Assembly: GCA_016793325.1 (NCBI GenBank)
Contig: JAEUKI010000052.1
Span: forward strand, 434,001 to 498,000
Reading direction: 5' to 3'
DNA: 64,000 nucleotides
Source of the DNA: Myxococcales bacterium
GTDB taxonomy: Bacteria > Myxococcota_A > Polyangia > Polyangiales > Ga0077539
The notes under the pieces are model-generated. The model did no database searches and was not told where the DNA came from. It saw nothing but the letters and a program-made list of their open reading frames with translations. This document shows, piece after piece, positions 25,448 to 34,196 of this stretch. Each line of letters begins with the position of its first letter. Position 1 is the stretch's first letter. The position numbers were made by a program, and so were the translations under genes.

Positions 25448-25873
25448 ATGTCCATGGCTTCGGTCACCAACCTGCTGAGAGCGATGACCCTCTTCGTCGC
25501 CGCCAACGCGATGGGTGGCTGCATCTTCGCGACGACAGCGCGCTCGGGCGCCTACGACTACACGTACCAGCAGCACGACGGGACGTACGGCTACACGACC
25601 ACGGCGGCGCCCGGCACGGTGTACTACTCGGGCGGGTACTACGGCGGCGTGTACTACCGACCGGGGTACTACCGGCAGCGCGCGCCGTTCGTGACCGTGT
25701 ACGGGCAGCCGCAAGCGTACGCGCAGCCCGTCGCGCAACCGGTGTATCAACCGCAGCCGGTGTACCAGACGCAGCCCGTCTATCAGACGCAGCCGGCGTA
25801 CGGAGGATCAACGGTCGTCGTTCAACCGGGGATGCAGTCGACGGGGACGGCGGTCGCGACGCCTGTGCAGTGA
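25448..25873 (+). CDS. Tyr/Gln-rich lipoprotein-like exported protein
   Basis: This 141-residue protein has a hydrophobic N-terminus ending in MGGC, which could be a lipobox. Residues 30-100 are rich in Tyr, Gly and Thr (YYSGGYYGGVYYRPGYYR). The C-terminal part holds imperfect 'QPVYQTQ' repeats. It has no recognised fold and looks disordered, like proteins that coat surfaces or form aggregates. GAGG is about 9 bases upstream of the ATG. A second ATG lies at 25454. It stands alone between divergent and convergent neighbours. Confidence 0.6.
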   Translation: MSMASVTNLLRAMTLFVAANAMGGCIFATTARSGAYDYTYQQHDGTYGYTTTAAPGTVYYSGGYYGGVYYRPGYYRQRAPFVTVYGQPQAYAQPVAQPVYQPQPVYQTQPVYQTQPAYGGSTVVVQPGMQSTGTAVATPVQ

Positions 25874-25893
25874 GCGAATCGCGCGGGGATTGA

Positions 25894-26178
25894 TCACATG
25901 AAGCCGGTCTTGCGACCCGCTTTGTCAGCGTTGGTCGTCTCCGAGGCCGCGCCGCGGAGCTCTTCGATTGGAAACGCGAAGCGCTGTCCCTTGCGTGTCT
26001 CGCCAGACACGAGCGTCTCGTCGATCGTGATCTTGTTCACTTGCTGAATCGACCACGGCGCGCCGGCGCGGCCGGCGTGCACTGTGACGTCGCAGCCTGC
26101 AGCCACGGTGAATGTGTCGCCCGACTGCTCGCCTTCGCAGACGGCGCGGATGATGGCGCGCGCTTTGTCTCGGTTCAT
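25894..26178 (-). CDS. small protein of unknown function
   Basis: This protein of about 94 residues reads MNRDKARAIIRAVCEGEQ from 26178. The frame continues ten codons upstream to a GTG, and no ribosome site marks either start. A short helix is followed by a beta-rich stretch with Cys residues and basic C-terminal residues (KAGRKTGFM). No export signal. It follows the amidohydrolase gene on the same strand by 54 bases. I do not recognise the family, and it may not be expressed. Confidence 0.4.
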   Translation of the reverse strand: MNRDKARAIIRAVCEGEQSGDTFTVAAGCDVTVHAGRAGAPWSIQQVNKITIDETLVSGETRKGQRFAFPIEELRGAASETTNADKAGRKTGFM

Positions 26179-26232
26179 GCAAGGGAGCGTTACGCCGTCG
26201 ACCCTCACGAGGTCAAGCCGCGCTCTCGTCGC

Positions 26233-27921
26233 TCAAGGGCAGCGCGGAACGAGCGGGAGCACGCCGGGGTAGAAGCTCCGAAGCTGCGTCGTGATCTGCG
26301 CGAGCGTCTGGTCCATCATGTCGCTCGCGCCGGGGCGAGCGACGCAGGCGACGCGGGTTGTTCCGCACACGGTGGCGTCTTCGCAGCCCGCGAGGGTGGA
26401 CGCGGGCAGGGCGCGCATGATCGACGAGAGGCCGTAGAGGGGCTTTCCTCCGACCATCACGAGCTCGACGTCCGCGGCGACCGCGTCGACGAGCGAGCTG
26501 TACGGATCGCACCCTGTGTCGGGGATCACCATGAGGTCCGCGTAGCGTCCCGCGGCGAGCGTCCCGATCTCGTTGTGCCTGTCGAGGACGCGCGCGGCGT
26601 CGCTGGTGACCATCTCGACGAGCTTGCGATCGGTGAGCAATCCAGGCCACCGATTGCGTCCGACGTTGCGCGCATAGCGCAGCTCTTGGAGGATGTCCGG
26701 CGCTCCCGAGGGGGTCCAGTCGGGCGCGAGGGACACGAGGACGCCGCGCATGAGCGCCGAGCGAATGTCGGTCGTGTCGCCGTAGAGCGCGACGTTCGAG
26801 CGCGGAGACCACACGAGGCGCGCGCGCGCGGCGCCTGCCTGCATGTGCTGGCTGTCCATCAGCGCGGTTCCGTGGACCATCACGGTCGCCTGCGTCAGGA
26901 GGTTCTTCGTGACGAGGTCGGTGAACTCGGCGCGCGACGAGTCGTCGATGCCCTCGGACAGGTGAACGATGTACGTCGTCAGTCGACCGTCATCCATCTG
27001 CGTGCGCAGGTTCGCTGCCGCCGCGGCGTCGACCGTCGAGATCCCGAGGATGTTCGTCGCGTGACGATCGACTCCGCCGAAGTCCGCGCCGAACTCGGGG
27101 TTGCGGGCGAGCACGCGCGTGCACGTTCGGTTGGGGCCGCCCTGGATGGTCGTGGTGCCCGCGAAGATGGCGCGCGCCTCGCCGTACTTGGCCATCGCGC
27201 ACTCGTGCGTCCCGACGTTCGTGCGGTACGGCGTAATGAACGTGTCGTACGCGGCGGCGCGCTGCCACTGGTAGCGGTTCATGTACAGCCGCCCCGCGAC
27301 CCACTCGGGGAGCCAGTTGTACGAGACGTGATTGTGACCGTCGATGAGGCCGGGATAGATCAGCCCGCCAGTGTCGATGATCGTCGCGTTGCGAGCCTCT
27401 GCGCGGGAGGAGCACGCGCCGGAGGGTCCGACACAGTTAATCAAGTTGCCGACGACGAGCACCTCGCCGTTCGCGTGGATTTCGGCAGGCGTCACGATGC
27501 GTCCGCGGAGCAAGAAGCGCGTCGCGTCGGACCCCGCCATCACCGACGGCGCGCGCGTGCGACAGCCGCACGTCACGCGTCGCTCGGGCATCAGCGTCGC
27601 CGTCACGGGCTGCATCGGCGGCGGTGGAACGATCGCGCACCCTCCGTCGCCGATCATCGTCGGTGCGTCGGTCGGCACGTCTGCGCCCGAGTCCGTTGCG
27701 ACGCCGGAGTCCGCGGGCGCTGTCGAGTCGACGCCCGTGTCGACGGTGGTCGCGTCGGGGAGTCCCGAGTCTGCGGGCTCGATCGCGTCGGTGGCGCTGT
27801 CCTCAGCGATTCCCGTGTCCGCGGTCTGGACGTCTACGCCCGTGTCCGGGCGACGAAGGTTGTCGTCGCACGCGGCGAAGGCGAGGGCGATGACCGGAGC
27901 TCCAAGGACAAAGCGCTTCAT
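26233..27921 (-). CDS. lipoprotein amidohydrolase
   Basis: This 562-residue protein has a lipobox (AFAAC, Cys18). An Asp/Thr/Ser-rich linker of about 65 residues ('DTGVDVQTADTG', 'ADSGVATDSGAD') of the type seen on myxobacterial lipoproteins follows. The catalytic part is an amidohydrolase: IYPGLIDGHNHVSYN holds the HxH metal ligands, then 'VHLSEGIDD', 'VMVHGTAL' and 'LAPDWTPSG' contribute later ligands and the conserved Asp. The start is ATG at 27921. Four or more Cys near the N- and C-terminal ends may form disulfides. Substrate is unknown; secreted imidazolonepropionase-like hydrolases are similar. Confidence 0.8.
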   Translation of the reverse strand: MKRFVLGAPVIALAFAACDDNLRRPDTGVDVQTADTGIAEDSATDAIEPADSGLPDATTVDTGVDSTAPADSGVATDSGADVPTDAPTMIGDGGCAIVPPPPMQPVTATLMPERRVTCGCRTRAPSVMAGSDATRFLLRGRIVTPAEIHANGEVLVVGNLINCVGPSGACSSRAEARNATIIDTGGLIYPGLIDGHNHVSYNWLPEWVAGRLYMNRYQWQRAAAYDTFITPYRTNVGTHECAMAKYGEARAIFAGTTTIQGGPNRTCTRVLARNPEFGADFGGVDRHATNILGISTVDAAAAANLRTQMDDGRLTTYIVHLSEGIDDSSRAEFTDLVTKNLLTQATVMVHGTALMDSQHMQAGAARARLVWSPRSNVALYGDTTDIRSALMRGVLVSLAPDWTPSGAPDILQELRYARNVGRNRWPGLLTDRKLVEMVTSDAARVLDRHNEIGTLAAGRYADLMVIPDTGCDPYSSLVDAVAADVELVMVGGKPLYGLSSIMRALPASTLAGCEDATVCGTTRVACVARPGASDMMDQTLAQITTQLRSFYPGVLPLVPRCP

Positions 27922-27985
27922 GGGCGAACACGCTAACACACGGATCGCTCGGTCCGTGGTCGACGGATCGCGCTAGGCTCGCGTC

Positions 27986-28822
27986 GTGAGCACGATCGAA
28001 ACGGTCGCCCCGAACGTCGAGCGACTCTCGCTGCGGACCCCGACGCTTCCGCCCGCAACAGAGACCAATACGTACTTTGTCGAGCGCGACCTTGAATTCT
28101 ACGTGGTCGAACCTGCGCCGTCGTTCGACGAAGAGCGCGCGATGCTCCTCGAAGCGACCGATCGAAAAATCCGTGGGGGCTGGCGATTGCGGGGCGTGAT
28201 CCTGACGCACCACCACGGCGATCACATCGGCGCAGCGGACGCGATGCGCGCGGCGTTCGGCGCTCCCACGATGGCCCACCACGAGACGCGCGCACGACTG
28301 CGCGATCACGTGGCGGTCGATCGCGTGCTCGACGAAGGGGACACGCTGTTCGACGGCGAGGTCGAGCTCGTTCACACGCCGGGGCACGCGAGGGGGCACT
28401 TGTGTCTCCGCGATCGCGCGCGGAGGTGGCTCATCGCTGGCGACATGGTCGCGAGCGTCGGGACGATCGTGATCGACCCCGACGATGGCGGCGACATGCG
28501 CGCGTACGTGGCGCAGCTCACGCGGCTCGCGGACGAGGGCGCGGGGATCGTGCTTCCCGCGCACGGAGCGCCGATCGAAGAGGGCGAGGCGAGGCTGCGG
28601 TTCTATGTGGCGCATCGCTTGGCGCGCGAAGCGAAGGTGCTCGCGGCGGTCGCGGGCTTCGAGGCGCGCGGGGCGTCGGAGGACCAAGTCGTCGAGCGCG
28701 CGTACGAGGACACGCCGCGCGCGATCTGGCCCATCGCGCTCAGGAGCGCGCGCGCGCACCTCGGGAAGCTCGCGGCAGAGGGCGCCGTGCGGCTCGACGG
28801 CGATCGCTGGTTTGCCCTGTAA
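27986..28822 (+). CDS. MBL-fold metallo-hydrolase (LACTB2-like)
   Basis: This 278-residue metallo-beta-lactamase fold protein has the HxHxDH zinc motif THHHGDHIG (His75, His77, Asp79, His80) and a 'HTPGHARGHLCL' strand. A second metal region at 'LIAGDMVAS' and 'LPAHGAPI' follows. The C-terminal 70 residues form the helical or winged tail of LACTB2-type enzymes. It starts with GTG at 27986. A hydrolase acting on thioesters, lactones or RNA is possible. The gene is next to, but transcribed toward, the CoA-transferase pair. Confidence 0.84.
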   Translation: MSTIETVAPNVERLSLRTPTLPPATETNTYFVERDLEFYVVEPAPSFDEERAMLLEATDRKIRGGWRLRGVILTHHHGDHIGAADAMRAAFGAPTMAHHETRARLRDHVAVDRVLDEGDTLFDGEVELVHTPGHARGHLCLRDRARRWLIAGDMVASVGTIVIDPDDGGDMRAYVAQLTRLADEGAGIVLPAHGAPIEEGEARLRFYVAHRLAREAKVLAAVAGFEARGASEDQVVERAYEDTPRAIWPIALRSARAHLGKLAAEGAVRLDGDRWFAL

Positions 28823-28854
28823 ATCGTCCGGCGAATCGATGGTTGTGCGGCCGC

Positions 28855-29511
28855 TCAGCCGAAGGACATGATCGCGAGGTCGCTCGCGACCTTGAGCGTG
28901 GGCTCGGTCTTGTCCTGAACGTCCTTGGCCGAGTGTCCCGGCGCGACTTCGCGGAGCAGCAGGCCCTCGGCGGTCACGTCGATCACGGCCATGTCCGTGA
29001 TGATCTTGTGAACGACGCGCTTGCCGGTGAGCGGAAGCGCGCACTCGTTGACGATCTTCGCGGAGCCATCCTTCGCGAAGTGCTCCATCATGACGATGAC
29101 CTTGCGCGCGCCGTGGACGAGGTCCATCGCGCCGCCCATTCCCTTGACCATTTTGCCGGGGATCATCCAGTTGGCGAGGTCGCCGACGGCGCTCACCTGC
29201 ATCGCGCCGAGGATCGCGAGGTCGATGTGGCCGCCGCGGATCATCGCGAACGAGTCGGCGCTCGAGAAGAAGCTCGCGCCAGGGTTTGTCGTGATGGTCT
29301 CTTTGCCTGCGTTGATGAGGTCGGGGTCTTCGCTCCCCTCGATCGGGTACGGGCCCACGCCGAGCACGCCGTTTTCGCTCTGGAGCACCACTTCGACGCC
29401 CGCGGCGACGTAGTTGGGAACGAGCGTGGGCATGCCGATTCCGAGGTTGACGTAGAAGCCGTCGCGGAGCTCGCGCGCGACGCGCATGGCGATCTGTTCA
29501 CGGGTCAGCAT
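28855..29511 (-). CDS. scoB: 3-oxoacid CoA-transferase, subunit B
   Basis: This 218-residue subunit pairs with the upstream scoA product to move CoA between succinyl-CoA and a 3-oxoacid such as acetoacetate. The catalytic Glu46 is in QSENGVLG. Further family motifs are 'MVKGMGGAMDLV' and 'GARKVIVMMEH'. The ATG at 29511 lies 5 bases after the scoA stop, with GGAG inside the end of scoA. Subunit order A then B and full lengths show an intact enzyme. The exact acceptor (acetoacetate, 3-oxoadipate or another) cannot be told. Confidence 0.9.
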   Translation of the reverse strand: MLTREQIAMRVARELRDGFYVNLGIGMPTLVPNYVAAGVEVVLQSENGVLGVGPYPIEGSEDPDLINAGKETITTNPGASFFSSADSFAMIRGGHIDLAILGAMQVSAVGDLANWMIPGKMVKGMGGAMDLVHGARKVIVMMEHFAKDGSAKIVNECALPLTGKRVVHKIITDMAVIDVTAEGLLLREVAPGHSAKDVQDKTEPTLKVASDLAIMSFG

Positions 29512-29516
29512 GGTGG

Positions 29517-30269
29517 TCAGGCTCCCTTGCGAACGGTGCGGCGCTCGATGCGCTTTTGATAATTGGTGCCTTTGAAGACACGCTGCACGAACACGCCGGG
29601 CGTGTGCACGTCGTTGGGCTCGAGCTGGCCGGGCTCGACGATCTCTTCGACCTCGGCGATGGTGATGCGCCCCGCGCTGGCGCAGAGCGGGTTGAAATTG
29701 CGGGACGACGCGCGAAACACGAGGTTTCCGTGGCGGTCGGCCTTCCACGCTTTGACGATCGCGAAGTCGCCGGTGATGGCCTCTTCGAGCACGTACTCGC
29801 GGTCGTTGAAGACGCGGGTCTCTTTGCGCTCGCTGGCCTTCTTGATGGTCCCGTCGGGGTTGTAGACCATCGGCAGACCGCCGTCGGCGATCTGTGTGCC
29901 GACGCCTGCGGGAGTGAAAAACGCGGGAATTCCCGCGCCGCCCGCGCGCAGTCGCTCGGCGAGCGTCCCTTGCGGGACGAGCTCGACCTCGAGCTCACCG
30001 GACAAGAACTGTCGCTCGAACTCTTTGTTCTCGCCGACGTACGAGCTGGTCATCTTTCGGATCTGCTTGTTGCCGAGCAGGATCCCCAAGCCCCAATCGT
30101 CGACGCCGCAGTTGTTGCTGACGAACCAGAGGTCCCGGATCCCAGCCTTGCGGATCGCCGCGATGCAGTTTTCGGGAATGCCGCAGAGGCCGAAGCCTCC
30201 GGCGAGGATCTTTGCGCCCGCGGGGATGTCCGCGCACGCCGCTTCTGCGTTGGAGTAGACCTTGTCCAT
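29517..30269 (-). CDS. scoA: 3-oxoacid CoA-transferase, subunit A
   Basis: This 250-residue subunit begins MDKVYSNAEAACADI. It has the glycine-rich CoA-binding segment 'GGFGLCGIPENCI', then 'SNNCGVDDWGLG' and 'RASSRNFNPLCA'. AGGAAG lies about 9 bases before the ATG at 30269. The gene is in one operon with scoB. It is divergent from the metallophosphoesterase, with 139 bases between them that would carry its promoter. Confidence 0.9.
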   Translation of the reverse strand: MDKVYSNAEAACADIPAGAKILAGGFGLCGIPENCIAAIRKAGIRDLWFVSNNCGVDDWGLGILLGNKQIRKMTSSYVGENKEFERQFLSGELEVELVPQGTLAERLRAGGAGIPAFFTPAGVGTQIADGGLPMVYNPDGTIKKASERKETRVFNDREYVLEEAITGDFAIVKAWKADRHGNLVFRASSRNFNPLCASAGRITIAEVEEIVEPGQLEPNDVHTPGVFVQRVFKGTNYQKRIERRTVRKGA

Positions 30270-30408
30270 CAGGCTCTGCTTCCTGTTCGTTCGACGCGAG
30301 CTGCGCCGAAGACGGCGGCGATGGAATCGCGCCCCGCACGAGCGTGTCAACGAGCTCTGCGCGAGCGGTCTTCGCGCGGCGCGAGCGGTGCTACCTTTCC
30401 CGCAATTC

Positions 30409-31347
30409 ATGCGGATCGCGCACTTCTCGGACCTTCACGTGCTGGACCTGGCGGGCGTCGACGCGACGCGCCTGTGGACCAACAAGCGCGCGACGGGGAT
30501 GCTCAACCTCAAGCTCCACCGCGGGTTCAAGCACAAGCCCTTCGCGGTCGAGGCCATCGTCGAAGACGTCCGCGCGCAGGGCGTCGACCACGTGGTGATC
30601 ACTGGCGACCTGTCGAACCTCGCGCTCGAGACGGAGTTCGCCAAGGTTCGAACGATGATCGAAGCGCTCGCGATGGGCCCGGATCGGGTCAGCGTCGTGC
30701 CGGGAAACCACGATGTGTACACGCGCGGATCGATGCGGACGCAGCGGTTCTTCAACGCGTTTCGTGAGTTCATGACGGACGAGCGCGACGTCGCGAAGGT
30801 CGAGCACCACGGGTCGGGGCTCTTTCCGTTCGCGCGGCCGAGGGACGGCGTGGTGTTCATCGGCGTGTCGAGCGCCGTTCCGCGTGCGCCCGTGCTGAGC
30901 GCAGGGCACGTTGGAGGCGCACAAATGAGCGCGCTGCGGGCGTTGCTCGGCGAGCGGTCGCTGCGAGACGCGCTCCCCGTCGTGCTGATGCATCACCCGG
31001 TGATCAACCCGCGCGGCGCGTGGAGGAGCTTCTCTCGCGGGCTCTCGGAGGCCGACGCGATGCGCGAGGTGCTCGCCTCGCGCGAGGGCGACGTGCTGTT
31101 CTTGCACGGCCATTTGCACGACCGCGGGCATCGAACGTTCGCCACGACGAGCGGCGGGACCGTGCACCACATCGGCGCCACGAGCGCTTCGCTGCTCCAC
31201 GAGCACCCCGATCGCGCTGCGGGCTACAACGTGTACGAGGTCGAGGCCGGCACGGTGGGGCGCGTTCACGCGCGGGTGTTCGACCCCGAGCGACGCGCGT
31301 TCTTCGACGCGAGCGTGACGACGAAGGATCACCGATTCGCGGACTGA
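30409..31347 (+). CDS. calcineurin-like metallophosphoesterase
   Basis: This 312-residue enzyme has all five metal motifs: DLH (Asp8, His10), 'GDLSN', 'GNHD', 'HHP' and 'HGHLHDRGH'. The start is set at MRIAHFSDLH (30409), the family N-terminus. It is probably cytoplasmic. Substrates of this family include cyclic nucleotides, phospholipids and nucleic acids, and none can be chosen here. The last 19 bases overlap the end of the convergent MFS/spermidine synthase gene. Confidence 0.85.
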   Translation: MRIAHFSDLHVLDLAGVDATRLWTNKRATGMLNLKLHRGFKHKPFAVEAIVEDVRAQGVDHVVITGDLSNLALETEFAKVRTMIEALAMGPDRVSVVPGNHDVYTRGSMRTQRFFNAFREFMTDERDVAKVEHHGSGLFPFARPRDGVVFIGVSSAVPRAPVLSAGHVGGAQMSALRALLGERSLRDALPVVLMHHPVINPRGAWRSFSRGLSEADAMREVLASREGDVLFLHGHLHDRGHRTFATTSGGTVHHIGATSASLLHEHPDRAAGYNVYEVEAGTVGRVHARVFDPERRAFFDASVTTKDHRFAD

Positions 31348-33704
31348 GCTGGGACGTGCTCGATGGGCTCCCACGCGAGGCCAGGGAGCGCGAGCACCGA
31401 GGGGTCTTCGCGGCCCGCGAGCATCATGTCGGCGACGCGAAACTCGAGCAGCGCGTTGTCGTCGGTCACGATCGGCGCGGACTGACTCCAGCGCGCGAGC
31501 TCCTCGCCCGACGCGACTCGCAGCCCCGTCGCGCCGTAGGCGCCGTCGAGCTGCCGTTGAATGTGTGTGCGATCGATCGGTCGACGCTCCGTCGTGCCGA
31601 GCAAGAAGAGGTCGCGCGACGCTGGCGACGTTCGCACCGCGACCGCGTTTGGAAAGCGCTCGACGAACGTGCGCACCATCGACCGCACGCCCGTGACGTC
31701 GATCTCGTAGAGCTGCACCCACGCGAGCACCGCGCCGCGCGGCGCGAGGCGAGATCGAACGAGCGCGAAGAACTCCCTCGAAAAGAGCCCAGTCGCGCCG
31801 GTCACCCAGGGGTTGGACGGGTGCGAGACCACCGCGTCGAGCGACGCTTCGGGGGTCGCGCGCAGCGCCCGTCGCGCGTCGTCGCGCACGAGCACGAGCG
31901 CTGGATGGCTGTGAATCTCGCGGTCGAACAAGCGCGACGCGTCGATCACGACGGGCTCGATCTCGGTCGCGACGAGGGACGTTGGCGACAGCTCGAGCAG
32001 CGCGCGCGCGGAGATGCCCGTTCCCCACCCGACCATGAACGCGCGGCCGATGCCCTGCGTTTCTCGCTGCGAAGTGAGGGCGCCGAGGGCGCTCCCGACG
32101 AAGCGCTCGGAGGGCAGATCGCCGACCATGCGCCACGCGGTCCGAGGGACGCTCGCGGCTCCGTCGCGGGCGAGGGGGCCTTCGTAGAAGACAGAGCCCT
32201 CGGTCTTTCCGTTGACGCGGAGGCTGACGAGCGAGCAGCGACCGTCGCTGTGGCCGAGGACCGTGACGGTCCCGAGCGATCCGTCGCGCGTGAAGAGCGC
32301 GCGCGTGTCGGGCAGCGATCGACCGGGGCCGCACGGGGCGTCGCGGTGCTCGACGAGCCGGCGATTTGCAGCGGTTCGAAAGGTTCCCGCGTTGAGGGCA
32401 ACGGTGTCCCAGGGGCGATCGATGAGCGAGCCCACGATGATGGCCACGCACGCGGTGATGATCGCGCTTCGCGCGCGGGCGCGATCGGACGCGATGGCGG
32501 TCACCGTCGCGAGCGCGAGCGCGCCCAACGAGACCGCGCGGAGGGTGCTCTGAACGCCGAGCGCCGGGATCGCGTAGAAGCCCGCGAGGAGCGCGCCGAG
32601 GACGTTTCCGACGGTGACCGAGGCGCTCGCGACGCCGACGCCCGTCGCGCCCACGCGGGTCGGAATCCTCGACGCGATCGTTGGAAAGAGCGCGCCGATC
32701 TCGAAGTACGGCCAACACGCGAGCGCCGCGACGAGCAGCAAGCGAACGGGGCCCGGGCTCCCGTGGCTTCGCACGATGAGCTGGACGTAGACCGGCGCGA
32801 CGCGAACCACGAGCATCGCGAGAAACACGGCCACGGCCAAGCGCAGCGACCTTCGCGAGACCGTGCTCCACGCCTCGCGATCGGACTCGTCGTCCTTCGA
32901 GCGCGTCGCGCCCGCGGCGAGCGAGACGAGGACCACCGAGACGAGCAGCTCGAACGTGTACGCCGTCGAGCCGAGCAGCAGCGACGCCACGCGCACGAGC
33001 GAGACCTGCAGCGCGAACGAGAGCGCTCCGGAGAGCACGGCCACGGCCGGGCCGCGCCAGGACCATCGTGATATTTCGTGCTGAAAATTGTCTGCTGGCT
33101 CGATTGTGTGTGCCGGAGCATTCGCGGAGCGCGAGAGCGCCAGCGCGCCGAGCGCCACGAGCGTCGCGAGCGACGCCCACGAGGTGATCACCGCGCGAAT
33201 GCCGAACCGCGGGAGCAGCACGAAGCCCGACGCGAGCGCGCCGATGGAGGCTCCGACGAGGTTCGTCGCGTAGAGCGAGGCGAGGTTCGCGCGCGTCGTG
33301 CTTCGTCCCTCGAGGGCGCGGACGAGCAGCGGCGTGGTGGCGCCCATCGCGGTCGTGGGCAGCGCGAGGACGAGCGCGGACACGAGCGCCGCGAGCGGGA
33401 GCGAGGCCGCGACGGAGCTGTGTTCGATCCGAGAAAAAGCGGGGATCGACGCAAGCGCGCTCAGCGCGACGACCGCCTCGCACAGGGCGTACGCGCGGAG
33501 GGGCGCTCGAATTCGTGTGCTCGCGACGGCGGCCAGGGCGGCGCCTAGCGCGAGCCCGGCCATGTACACAGCGAGCAAGAGCGCTCCGACCGCGTGGGAC
33601 GCGCCGAACACGGGGACCATGCGCCGAAACCACGCGGCTTCGAGGCCGAGCGCGACGGCGCCGGAGCACAAGAACAGCGCGCGCACGCGGAGGGACAGGG
33701 ACAC
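31329..33704 (-). CDS. fused MFS-like transporter and spermidine-synthase-like protein
   Basis: From the GTG at 33704 the product is 791 residues. About 10-14 membrane helices occupy the N-terminal 420 residues ('ALGLEAAWFRRM', 'AVYMAGLALGAALA' and others). A cytoplasmic domain with a spermidine synthase/methyltransferase fold follows: 'VGWGTGISARALLEL', 'ATEIEPVVIDASRLF', 'DDARRALRA' and 'VVSHPSNPWVTG'. This two-part arrangement is a known family common in Myxococcota. The usual GGGDG is altered to GWGTG, so the chemistry may differ from polyamine synthesis. No clear ribosome site precedes the GTG. Confidence 0.8.
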   Translation of the reverse strand: MSLSLRVRALFLCSGAVALGLEAAWFRRMVPVFGASHAVGALLLAVYMAGLALGAALAAVASTRIRAPLRAYALCEAVVALSALASIPAFSRIEHSSVAASLPLAALVSALVLALPTTAMGATTPLLVRALEGRSTTRANLASLYATNLVGASIGALASGFVLLPRFGIRAVITSWASLATLVALGALALSRSANAPAHTIEPADNFQHEISRWSWRGPAVAVLSGALSFALQVSLVRVASLLLGSTAYTFELLVSVVLVSLAAGATRSKDDESDREAWSTVSRRSLRLAVAVFLAMLVVRVAPVYVQLIVRSHGSPGPVRLLLVAALACWPYFEIGALFPTIASRIPTRVGATGVGVASASVTVGNVLGALLAGFYAIPALGVQSTLRAVSLGALALATVTAIASDRARARSAIITACVAIIVGSLIDRPWDTVALNAGTFRTAANRRLVEHRDAPCGPGRSLPDTRALFTRDGSLGTVTVLGHSDGRCSLVSLRVNGKTEGSVFYEGPLARDGAASVPRTAWRMVGDLPSERFVGSALGALTSQRETQGIGRAFMVGWGTGISARALLELSPTSLVATEIEPVVIDASRLFDREIHSHPALVLVRDDARRALRATPEASLDAVVSHPSNPWVTGATGLFSREFFALVRSRLAPRGAVLAWVQLYEIDVTGVRSMVRTFVERFPNAVAVRTSPASRDLFLLGTTERRPIDRTHIQRQLDGAYGATGLRVASGEELARWSQSAPIVTDDNALLEFRVADMMLAGREDPSVLALPGLAWEPIEHVPAQSANR

Positions 33705-33794
33705 GGAGAGCGACCGACGATGGCTATACCAGCTCTGTCGCGCTGATCGCGCGGTGGCTTGTCGCCGATCGCGCAACGGTGCGATCGTCCGCGC

Positions 33795-34190
33795 ATGACC
33801 AACGGCGGACGAAAAGTGGTTCAGACCTCGGCGGCACCGGCGGCGATCGGCCCGTATTCGCAGGCGATCGTGGCCAACGGATTCGTGTTCTGCTCGGGGC
33901 AGATCGCGATCGACCCGAGCACGGGCGTGCTCGACGCGACGGCGCCCGTCGAGGCCCAATCCGAGCGGGTGATGCAGAACCTGAAGGCGGTGCTCGAAGC
34001 CGCGGGATCGTCGCTCGAGGACGTCGTTCGAACGACGATCTTCTTGGTGGACATGGCGGACTTCGCCGCGGTGAACGCAGTGTACGGGCGGTATTTCACC
34101 AGCGCTCCGCCGGCGCGCGCGACCGTCGCGGTGCGTGATCTTCCGAAGGGCGCGCGGGTCGAGATCGACGCGGTCGCGCTCGTTCGCTGA
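33795..34190 (+). CDS. ridA: RidA-family 2-iminobutanoate/2-iminopropanoate deaminase
   Basis: This 131-residue YjgF/RidA protein hydrolyses reactive imines or enamines made by PLP enzymes. The key residues are present: Arg108 in 'PPARATVAV' and Glu123 in 'VEIDAVA', with 'AIGPYSQAI' at the N-terminus. The start is MTNGGRKVVQ at 33795; an in-frame upstream GTG/ATG exists at 33759. Length and motifs match the canonical family. It converges with the FGE-fold gene (6-base gap). Confidence 0.93.
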   Translation: MTNGGRKVVQTSAAPAAIGPYSQAIVANGFVFCSGQIAIDPSTGVLDATAPVEAQSERVMQNLKAVLEAAGSSLEDVVRTTIFLVDMADFAAVNAVYGRYFTSAPPARATVAVRDLPKGARVEIDAVALVR

Positions 34191-34196
34191 GCGCGC

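Noticed and set aside
30391..33669. 1092-codon open frame antisense to the MFS/spermidine synthase region
   Set aside because: Arg/Ala/Gly-rich with no domain, no start signal and poor residue mix. It is a shadow of the real gene created by high GC content.
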